A stretch of DNA of 10,822 bases from Spirochaetaceae bacterium (GTDB lineage Bacteria > Spirochaetota > Spirochaetia > Treponematales > Breznakiellaceae). The position numbers and the translations under genes were made by a program. Every line of letters begins with the position of its first letter. Within the stretch, counting starts at the first letter, position 1. Below the pieces are notes generated by a model, which was not told where the DNA came from, ran no database searches, and saw only the letters and a list, made by a program, of their open reading frames with translations. Shown here piece by piece: positions 1-5,538 of this stretch. Where the stretch lies: the NCBI GenBank assembly GCA_031279965.1, contig JAITHM010000070.1:1-10822 (forward strand). The letters are read 5' to 3'.

Positions 1-966
1 CAGTACAACGAGACCGCTTCCGGCACAGCCATACCGGTAAACGATTTAGGCAGATGGGAGATAAAAACACTTAACCTGATGGTACGGCCTGACGACCCGC
101 TTGCGCTGCCGTGCGCCTATACGATAACTGTCTACGGCGCTCCTGAATGGGAATACGATCAAGTCAAGGCCGCTGGAACAAATCCCCCCTACGATACCTG
201 GCAAGCACCTATTACCGGCCTTTACAAAATAGAGTGCTGGGGAGCCGAAGGAGGCGGGGGTACCAATGGAAGAGCAACTCCAGGCAAGGGCGGCTATTCC
301 TATGGAACCATTGCCCTTGTTAAGGACGAAGAACTTTTTGTTACCGTAGGCGGGAAGGGCGTAAATGGCAGCGGCGGTGGCGGCGGTGGCGGCGGGGTAA
401 ACGGCGGCGGAACATCTGGACAACCAACTGGATATCACCGGCGCGGCGGCGGGGGCGGCGGTGCGTCTGATGTCCGCTATCAGGGGACTGATCTGCAGCA
501 GAGAATTATTGTTGCAGGCGGCGGCGGCGGCGCTGGCGGCACTGATTCATCATGGCCGCGTGTAACAGGCGGTAGTCATGGCGGCGGTGGAGTACGGGGT
601 AATGGCGGAAACGGCTTGAATAGATACACCTCAGAAACGATAGATAATATGCTAGCTGCACCAGGTGCAGCATGGAATGACGCGGGAGACGCCCATCTTT
701 ACGGGACGGCAACAGGAATTGGACAAACTAGCGGACGGCGCAACTATGAAACACCCGGCGGCGGCGGCGGCGGCTATTATGGCGGCCAAGCAAGGCAAAC
801 TGCTGTTAACAGCAGCGGTTATGCATTTGGCGGCGGGGGCGGTTCCAGTTTTATTAACACCGGACTTCTTACTCTGTGGGGCGGCGAACCGGGGAAACGC
901 AGCGGGAACGGCCTTATCCGTATTTCTTGGCTGGGCTACGTGGTTAATCAGGCCACACAACCTTAA
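1..966 (+). CDS. Glycine-rich (ALK-type) repeat domain protein, C-terminal part
   Basis: The frame is open from the first base, so the gene begins upstream and only the last 321 residues are present. From about residue 65 the protein has the layout of the glycine-rich domain also found next to receptor kinases such as ALK and in bacterial surface proteins. The order is a Tyr-Lys-Ile-Glu-Cys-Trp-Gly-Ala strand, then a Gly-Lys-Gly-Gly-Tyr motif, an Ala-Ser-Asp-Val-Arg motif, an Arg-Ile-Ile-Val-Ala-Gly-Gly-Gly motif and a final Gly-Gly-Gly-Gly-Ser-Ser-Phe-Ile motif. Runs of GGC/GGT codons encode the polyglycine stretches. I see no membrane anchor, LPXTG-like signal or terminator at the 3' end. 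The family knowledge suggests a secreted or surface, adhesin-like role; the substrate is unknown. The last 23 bases overlap the 3' end of the convergent OmpA-like gene. Confidence 0.8.
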   Translation, partial: QYNETASGTAIPVNDLGRWEIKTLNLMVRPDDPLALPCAYTITVYGAPEWEYDQVKAAGTNPPYDTWQAPITGLYKIECWGAEGGGGTNGRATPGKGGYSYGTIALVKDEELFVTVGGKGVNGSGGGGGGGGVNGGGTSGQPTGYHRRGGGGGGASDVRYQGTDLQQRIIVAGGGGGAGGTDSSWPRVTGGSHGGGGVRGNGGNGLNRYTSETIDNMLAAPGAAWNDAGDAHLYGTATGIGQTSGRRNYETPGGGGGGYYGGQARQTAVNSSGYAFGGGGGSSFINTGLLTLWGGEPGKRSGNGLIRISWLGYVVNQATQP

Positions 967-2383
967 CCACAACACAGCGGTTTTTCGCGTTTCCTTCAGA
1001 CGGCGCAATAAATTGGTCACTTCCATAAAAGTATACCAACATACGTTGCAGCGATATTCCCCATTCTCGCACAAGGTAATTTGACACTTTAACAGCCCGT
1101 GCTTCGGATAAAGTCCGGTCGTCCTCTTGATCATAAAAATCCGCCGCATACCCTTCAATCTGCACAATACTTTGCGGATAATCAGTCAGTGCAAGTCCTA
1201 CCCTATCAAGTTTATCGCTATCAGCACTGGTGAAGTGCGTGCGATTTTCCGGCAGGTAAATCACCGTTTCGTAAATGCTGTCATCGCCCCACCACTCAGG
1301 CCGGGATGTTTTATCAGGCACAGCCTGAACAGGGGGTGGAACCTGCACACTAGGCGCGGGGGAAGACTGTTCAGGCGGCGGTTCTTGGGGCAGCTGCTCG
1401 TTGGTCTTCGGTTCGATGGGCTCTTTCGGCGGCTTTGGCTCCTTCGGCGGCTTTGGCTCCTTCGGCGGTTTTGGCTCCTTCGGCGGTTTCGGCTCCTTTG
1501 GCGGCTTCGGCTCCTTTGGCGGCTTCGGCTCCTTCGGCGGTTTCGGCTCCTTCGGCGGCTTTTCGGCAGATTTGGGGGGCTCTAGTTTTTTCGGATCAGT
1601 TTTTTGGGACTCAGGCTCGGCAGCAGCCAGCTCTTTGGACTCCGGTTCTTTAGGTTCAAGCTCTTTGGACTCAGGCTTGGCCGGATTTTTCGGCGGCTTT
1701 TCAGCAGATTTGGGCGGCTCCGTCTTTTTCGGATCAGGCTCGGCTCCGGCGGCCGGCACGGGAACCGCACTGTCAGACGGTTTGTTTCCTCCAACATCCA
1801 GACGTTTAAAAGGAAACAAACGCAGTCCCATCTCGAAAAGCGGCAACGCGATAAGCCCGTCTTCTTCCGGCGTAAATTCAACACCAGCGGTCGCCAAAAG
1901 ATTTATCATACCATATTCAAACTGAATACCATTCCCCGGCCATTTTACCGAAACACGCGGGCTGAGCATCCATGGCACGCCAAAGGCTCCTTTCCCAGTT
2001 GAAGCAATGTAAACTCCCGCGGCAAGCTCTGGAATAACAGCAACCATACCCAGCGGAAATTCATATCCCCCTTTGATAATAAGTGGTACCAGATAGAACC
2101 CATTGGCCCCTTCAGTGTTCTCGTTCCCTTGCAAGAAACTGTAGCCTGTTTCAAACATAAGACTAAATGCGTTATAAATATAGCCGGTGTCTATACGAAA
2201 TCCCGGATACGCCCGCGCCAATGGTTCGCTGTGGAACATGTAAAATTGCCCGCCCGCCTGCAAAAACAGCCCTGATTTCCATGACGGCGCACCGGCAGTT
2301 TCACCAGAAACATTTGTCACGGTTACCCAGAACAGTATGCCTGCAAAAACGGTTCTTATTTTATGTCCATGGCTACACCTCAT
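944..2383 (-). CDS. OmpA-like envelope protein with Lys-Pro-Pro-Lys-Glu-Pro repeats
   Basis: This 479-residue protein has four parts. Residues 1-27 form a signal peptide. Residues about 28-200 are rich in alternating aromatic and hydrophobic strands and resemble a small outer-membrane beta-barrel domain. Residues about 205-370 are a Pro/Lys/Glu-rich linker with eight exact six-residue repeats. Residues about 374-479 resemble the OmpA C-terminal domain, with a Leu-Ser-Glu-Ala-Arg-Ala motif and a terminal Asn-Arg pair. OmpA domains normally bind peptidoglycan diaminopimelate or ornithine through an Asp in Gly-His-Thr-Asp and an Arg. Here the Arg is kept (R429) but the Asp position is Ala414, with an Asp one residue later. 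The start is ATG at 2381-2383, preceded by only a weak GGGA. The inferred job is to tie the outer membrane to the cell wall, with the charged linker spanning the periplasm. A lipoprotein gene lies 60 bases upstream on the same strand. Confidence 0.8.
   Translation of the reverse strand: MRCSHGHKIRTVFAGILFWVTVTNVSGETAGAPSWKSGLFLQAGGQFYMFHSEPLARAYPGFRIDTGYIYNAFSLMFETGYSFLQGNENTEGANGFYLVPLIIKGGYEFPLGMVAVIPELAAGVYIASTGKGAFGVPWMLSPRVSVKWPGNGIQFEYGMINLLATAGVEFTPEEDGLIALPLFEMGLRLFPFKRLDVGGNKPSDSAVPVPAAGAEPDPKKTEPPKSAEKPPKNPAKPESKELEPKEPESKELAAAEPESQKTDPKKLEPPKSAEKPPKEPKPPKEPKPPKEPKPPKEPKPPKEPKPPKEPKPPKEPKPPKEPIEPKTNEQLPQEPPPEQSSPAPSVQVPPPVQAVPDKTSRPEWWGDDSIYETVIYLPENRTHFTSADSDKLDRVGLALTDYPQSIVQIEGYAADFYDQEDDRTLSEARAVKVSNYLVREWGISLQRMLVYFYGSDQFIAPSEGNAKNRCVVVKVVWPD
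1419..1562. repeat. Eight tandem 18-bp units in the OmpA-like gene
   Basis: Eight contiguous 18-bp units begin at 1419, 1437, 1455, 1473, 1491, 1509, 1527 and 1545. They differ only at third codon positions (C/T). On the minus strand each encodes the hexapeptide Lys-Pro-Pro-Lys-Glu-Pro. The near identity with synonymous changes points to repeated duplication by slippage or recombination, with selection on the protein. Each unit is in frame, so gain or loss changes only linker length. Confidence 0.95.
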
Positions 2384-2443
2384 ATTCCCATTATCGGCTT
2401 TTTGGGAACAGAAATTGAATAATTAAATTTATGGCTATGAAGA

Positions 2444-2866
2444 CTATGGAAATGAAACGAAACTGTTAAAATCAACAGTTCCTGTTCCTTTGCTTATTGT
2501 TACACTTGACATTTTGAAATAGTTAGGCGGATTAGGCTCTGTTATTATAAACAGCGTCCATACACCATCGGGGGCTTTCACGTTCCATGTTACATCACCT
2601 GTAGACGCGATAGTGCCCATAAAGGATGTAACACTAAACATAGCTGTACTTAGATCCGGCATTGAAACCGGATTAGATGTTGTTGGAACAAGTGTTCCGC
2701 CAGTATAGGACAGATTGGTAATTTTAAAGCCTTTACTGCCGCCTTTGTTTTGCTCATCTTCTGTGAGAATTGGCGGCGCAAGCGGCGGCACTTCGCCGCA
2801 GGCGGCAACAGCAAAACTTACTATAGCCATGAGTAAAATCCTTATACAAAAAAAGCGGTAACTCAT
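2444..2866 (-). CDS. Small lipoprotein of unknown function
   Basis: I do not recognise the family. From the ATG at 2864-2866 the product is 140 residues and starts with a lipoprotein signal: Arg4, a hydrophobic stretch, and the lipobox Val-Ala-Ala-Cys23. The mature part starts with a proline-rich spacer and then shows alternating Ser/Thr-rich and hydrophobic segments that suggest a small beta-sandwich. An alternative TTG start at 2900-2902 would add 12 residues. I prefer the ATG because it gives a signal peptide of normal length. Neither start has a clear Shine-Dalgarno sequence. The gene lies between the solute-binding lipoprotein gene (82 bases upstream) and the OmpA-like gene (60 bases downstream), all on the minus strand. 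This is compatible with an envelope gene cluster, but a shared function is not shown. Confidence 0.7.
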   Translation of the reverse strand: MSYRFFCIRILLMAIVSFAVAACGEVPPLAPPILTEDEQNKGGSKGFKITNLSYTGGTLVPTTSNPVSMPDLSTAMFSVTSFMGTIASTGDVTWNVKAPDGVWTLFIITEPNPPNYFKMSSVTISKGTGTVDFNSFVSFP

Positions 2867-2872
2867 ACATTT

Positions 2873-2902
2873 AGTATAGTAAAATGCCGCCAAATTCTTC
2901 AA
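2873..2902 (-). promoter_or_regulatory. Candidate sigma70 promoter abutting the small lipoprotein gene
   Basis: On the minus strand, TTGAAG (2897-2902) and TATACT (2873-2878) are separated by 18 bases. The -10 box lies only six bases before the ATG at 2866, so transcription would start at or very near the start codon, giving a leaderless or nearly leaderless mRNA. If the TTG start were used instead, this box would be coding. Confidence 0.35.
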
Positions 2903-2948
2903 GTGTCCATCCCAAACACCGCTCCCCCACCCAAATTTTGAATGCGTT

Positions 2949-3749
2949 TTACAGACTGGTTCCCGGCGTAAGATTCATCTTAAAATGTTTTTGGGAAATC
3001 TGCGTAAGCTCACCGGTCATGCGAATCTTTTCCAGAGCTTTATTGAGCTTGTGGGTAAGTTCATCATCGCCCTTTTTAAGACAGATGCCCAAATATTCTC
3101 CGGCTTTTCCCTGATAGGCAATCTTAAAAAGATCAGGATCGCGCTCCAAATACTCAAACGCAACAAGACTATCAACAATTACAACATCAACACGGTTAAG
3201 CTTCGCGTCGTCAAAACAGTTCATCACAGAATCATATTCAAAAACTTCAAAATCAATATGTTTAAGAAGACTTGCCGTGTATGCATCGGCAGTTGTATCA
3301 GCTTGGCAGGCAGCACGCTTGCCAGCAATATCCTCCGGTTTTGTAATAACAAACGGCGCATCGGTCAGCGCCACGATTGTCATCGCATTGCCAATGTAAG
3401 GATGCGTAAAATTATAACTTTCAAGCCGTTCCGGTGTAATTGTAATGCCGGATATGGCCACATCGAATTTTTTCGTGTTAAGGCCGGCAAAAACACCGCC
3501 AAACGGCGTATCTACAAAAACAACTTTAACATCAAGTTCACGCCCCAGCGCCTGCGCTAAATCAACATCAAAACCCAGCGGTGTTTTTCCGTTTGCATCA
3601 TAATATTCAAGCGGCGGATAACTTATCTCCATACCAACGCTTAATATGCCGGGCTTAATCGTTAAACCTCTAATGCCTTCAAATTTCCGGCATGCGGCAA
3701 ACATACAACAAATCAGCACAGCGCCTGCCACAATTCTGTGAATACGCAT
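2949..3749 (-). CDS. Family-3 extracellular solute-binding lipoprotein (amino-acid ABC uptake)
   Basis: This 266-residue protein fits the bacterial family-3 solute-binding fold (SBP_bac_3), which delivers polar amino acids to an ABC permease. The first 20 residues are a lipoprotein signal ending in Phe-Ala-Ala-Cys20. It is followed by the typical Gly-Met-Glu-Ile-Ser-Tyr-Pro-Pro start, a Gly-Phe-Asp-Val-Asp-Leu signature, an Ile-Thr-Pro-Glu-Arg segment whose Arg usually holds the ligand carboxylate, and a Val-Asp-Ser segment whose Asp usually holds the amino group. I chose the ATG at 3747-3749 because AGGAGG (3754-3759) lies just upstream and the lipoprotein signal begins there. A longer reading from 3848 has no such support. 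No permease or ATPase gene is visible nearby, so the partner transporter must be encoded elsewhere. Ligand specificity cannot be read from the sequence. Confidence 0.88.
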   Translation of the reverse strand: MRIHRIVAGAVLICCMFAACRKFEGIRGLTIKPGILSVGMEISYPPLEYYDANGKTPLGFDVDLAQALGRELDVKVVFVDTPFGGVFAGLNTKKFDVAISGITITPERLESYNFTHPYIGNAMTIVALTDAPFVITKPEDIAGKRAACQADTTADAYTASLLKHIDFEVFEYDSVMNCFDDAKLNRVDVVIVDSLVAFEYLERDPDLFKIAYQGKAGEYLGICLKKGDDELTHKLNKALEKIRMTGELTQISQKHFKMNLTPGTSL

Positions 3750-3774
3750 ACATCCTCCTGTTGCGCACTGCCAA

Positions 3775-3803
3775 AGTTTGTCCTGCACCGGTTCTTTTGT
3801 CAA
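3775..3803 (-). promoter_or_regulatory. Weak candidate promoter for the solute-binding gene
   Basis: A perfect TTGACA (3798-3803) is followed after 17 bases by CAAACT (3775-3780), which matches the -10 consensus at only three of six positions. Its place, 26 bases before the start codon and upstream of the AGGAGG, is sensible. The rest of the 222-base gap between this gene and the glycosidase-like gene holds the terminator at 3926-3950 and nothing else I can support. Confidence 0.3.
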
Positions 3804-3925
3804 TGTGGCAGCCTGGCGTAAGATTCCGGTTTCTGGACACGGCGACATTGCATGTTTTCTTATGTTGATTCATATTGATCCTAATCCGCGCAACATATTT
3901 TATGTTCACGACAATATTTTTGACG

Positions 3926-3950
3926 AGAAAAACGGGAACGCCCTTCCCCG
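3926..3950 (-). terminator. Intrinsic terminator after the glycosidase-like gene
   Basis: Read on the minus strand, CGGGGAA and TTCCCG can pair around a GGGCG loop with one bulged G, followed directly by TTTTTCT. It lies 22 bases past the stop codon of the gene ending at 3972, the usual place for a rho-independent terminator. The stem is short (six pairs), so efficiency is uncertain. Confidence 0.6.
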
Positions 3951-3971
3951 CAGAGTAGAAGCAGTTTGTAA

Positions 3972-5420
3972 TTACAGCTTGTCAATGAGCATGGAACATT
4001 TACCCGAAGGAATAGGAAGCGTCTTTTTCTTTTTGTTAAGAATGTTAATGGTAAAATAATAGAGTTTTTCGCTTTCCATGCGGATTTCCCATCCACGTCC
4101 AGATTTATTCGACAGTATTGTAATAAGATTTTTTTTAAGTGAAAGATTTTCTATGCCCATAATTTCCATATTTGGTATGATCCAGTCTACCGTCTTGCGC
4201 GGCAGTGATATGGTAAGCCCAACAATATTTTCTACAGTAAGGCATATAGTCGAAAGCGCATCGAATGTAAGATAGTGCGGCCGTGGAAAGGCTATGGGCA
4301 ATGCCGGCGGTTCGCCAGACCAAGATGCAGGTCCCTGTTTTGTGGGCAGATACGCTTCGTAAAGCATCGCCTTGGAATCTGCTTCTTCGTTGATCATCGA
4401 ATCAAGGATAAAATAAAGATGACGTATCGCACATTCACGGGCAAGATCCCATTGTTGATAACGTTCAAGCCCTTTAATCACCATAAAGTTAAGATGAGGA
4501 AATACCGAACCGCAGTAGCCGTCCCCTGCCTCGCTAAAACTCTCTTCATTCAAGGCAACGGATGGAAATGGATGCGGTGCGCCAAAAAACTCAGGATTAT
4601 GAAGTTTTGCAATAAGCTGTTCTGCCTTATCCTCGTTGGGAATTTCGGCAAGCAGCGTCCAGTATCCCGCAAGAGTTTTTACTTTGATTTTCTTGCCGGC
4701 TTTGTCTAAATCGTAGTAAAAGCCGTCATCACTGTCCCACATAAGGCTGTTGATGCGGGTCTTGAGCGAAAAATATTGCTTTTTATAGCGAAAGCTTGAA
4801 TCTTTGTCGTTTAAAATATCAGCAATTGCTGCCATGTACAGCACATTAATGGCCATCATCGCGTTAAAATCTATCGGATAGACAGTTTTTTCGCGGGGCG
4901 CGTTAAACATGCCTGTTGCCGTCCAGGGAACGCTGTAAAGGCCGTTTTCGTGCTTGAAGGTTGCCTCTATCCAATCATTATACCGTTTAAGAATCGGCAA
5001 CACCTCTTTGATGCGCTTCTTGTTGGCCGCTTTGTGATAAAGATTGTGCTCTGCCCAGGCAAAAAGCGGTATACCAATCCCTTCCGGGTTGGATTCGTCC
5101 ATTTGCGGCGCGCCAGACTGAATGTCATAGGCATGACGAATCGCGCCGCTTTCCTCCTGGCGTTCGTAAAATGCGTCAAGCGTAGGGTTCGCCTGAAAAA
5201 TTCTGTTTGAATATACGAGAAAAAATGAAGAAAGTATCGCATCCATCTGGGTCAGCGTTGCACTTTCAGGATACGAGAAAAATTTACCCGTTATTGCACT
5301 GTTTTCCGGCCCCTTATCCCAGCAATCCTGAACCCACGCCCAAGTTCTATCATAAATATCAACAAAATCCTGATCGTAAAAATGGATTCGAGGGAAATCT
5401 CGTCTACTCACGTATGGCAC
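3972..5420 (-). CDS. GH63/trehalase-clan (alpha/alpha)6-barrel glycosidase-like protein
   Basis: The 482-residue product has the helical-barrel pattern of the trehalase/GH63/mannosylglycerate-hydrolase-like clan. Features include a Tyr-Asp-Ile-Gln...Pro-Gln-Met-Asp segment (98-108), a Gly-Ile-Pro-Leu-Phe-Ala-Trp-Ala helix (116-123), Trp-Thr-Ala-Thr-Gly-Met-Phe-Asn-Ala-Pro-Arg (166-176), Trp-Asp-Ser-Asp-Asp-Gly-Phe-Tyr-Tyr-Asp (228-237), a Gly-Leu-Glu-Arg-Tyr helix end (317-321) and Tyr-Glu-Ala-Tyr (354-357). The last 85 residues look like a small beta domain. There is no signal peptide, so it is probably cytoplasmic. In GH63 relatives the general acid is the Asp of Gly-Met-Asp-Asn; here that residue is Phe172, while Glu355 could be the base. 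Activity is therefore uncertain. The start is GTG at 5418-5420. A second in-frame GTG at 5409-5411, six bases after AGGTG, is equally possible and removes three residues; an in-frame TAA just upstream rules out a much longer protein. Confidence 0.75.
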   Translation of the reverse strand: MPYVSRRDFPRIHFYDQDFVDIYDRTWAWVQDCWDKGPENSAITGKFFSYPESATLTQMDAILSSFFLVYSNRIFQANPTLDAFYERQEESGAIRHAYDIQSGAPQMDESNPEGIGIPLFAWAEHNLYHKAANKKRIKEVLPILKRYNDWIEATFKHENGLYSVPWTATGMFNAPREKTVYPIDFNAMMAINVLYMAAIADILNDKDSSFRYKKQYFSLKTRINSLMWDSDDGFYYDLDKAGKKIKVKTLAGYWTLLAEIPNEDKAEQLIAKLHNPEFFGAPHPFPSVALNEESFSEAGDGYCGSVFPHLNFMVIKGLERYQQWDLARECAIRHLYFILDSMINEEADSKAMLYEAYLPTKQGPASWSGEPPALPIAFPRPHYLTFDALSTICLTVENIVGLTISLPRKTVDWIIPNMEIMGIENLSLKKNLITILSNKSGRGWEIRMESEKLYYFTINILNKKKKTLPIPSGKCSMLIDKL

Positions 5421-5452
5421 CTGCTTTTAATACTTTTTTTGTCATGTTTCAA

Positions 5453-5481
5453 ATAATATCACCTTTTTATGCCAAAGTCAA
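5453..5481 (-). promoter_or_regulatory. Strong sigma70-type promoter for the glycosidase-like gene
   Basis: On the minus strand TTGACT (5476-5481) and TATTAT (5453-5458) are separated by exactly 17 bases, each matching consensus at five of six positions. The start point would be near 5446, giving a leader of about 26 bases. The site lies in the 118-base gap between this gene and the divergent membrane-protein gene. Confidence 0.65.
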
Positions 5482-5538
5482 ATGGCTTATCCCCTGCCCA
5501 ACCATAATTTTGACACAATTTTATGATACACTTACGCC

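Noticed and set aside
652..1167. Minus-strand frame across the end of the glycine-rich gene
   Set aside because: It is antisense to GGC-rich coding sequence, shows no domain, and overlaps two supported genes.
1401..1925. Long + strand frame encoding Gly-Ser-Phe-Gly-Gly-Phe repeats
   Set aside because: It is the mirror of the 18-bp repeats of the minus-strand OmpA-like gene, which has a signal peptide and a recognisable domain; the + frame has neither.
3750..3848. Longer N-terminus for the solute-binding protein
   Set aside because: The AGGAGG and the lipoprotein signal place the start at 3749; the extra 33 residues would hide the signal peptide.
5510..5515. Perfect TTGACA upstream of the HMA/UreH gene
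   Set aside because: No acceptable -10 box lies 16-18 bases downstream; that place is TACGCC and the start codon itself. The only -10-like TACACT is 11 bases away.
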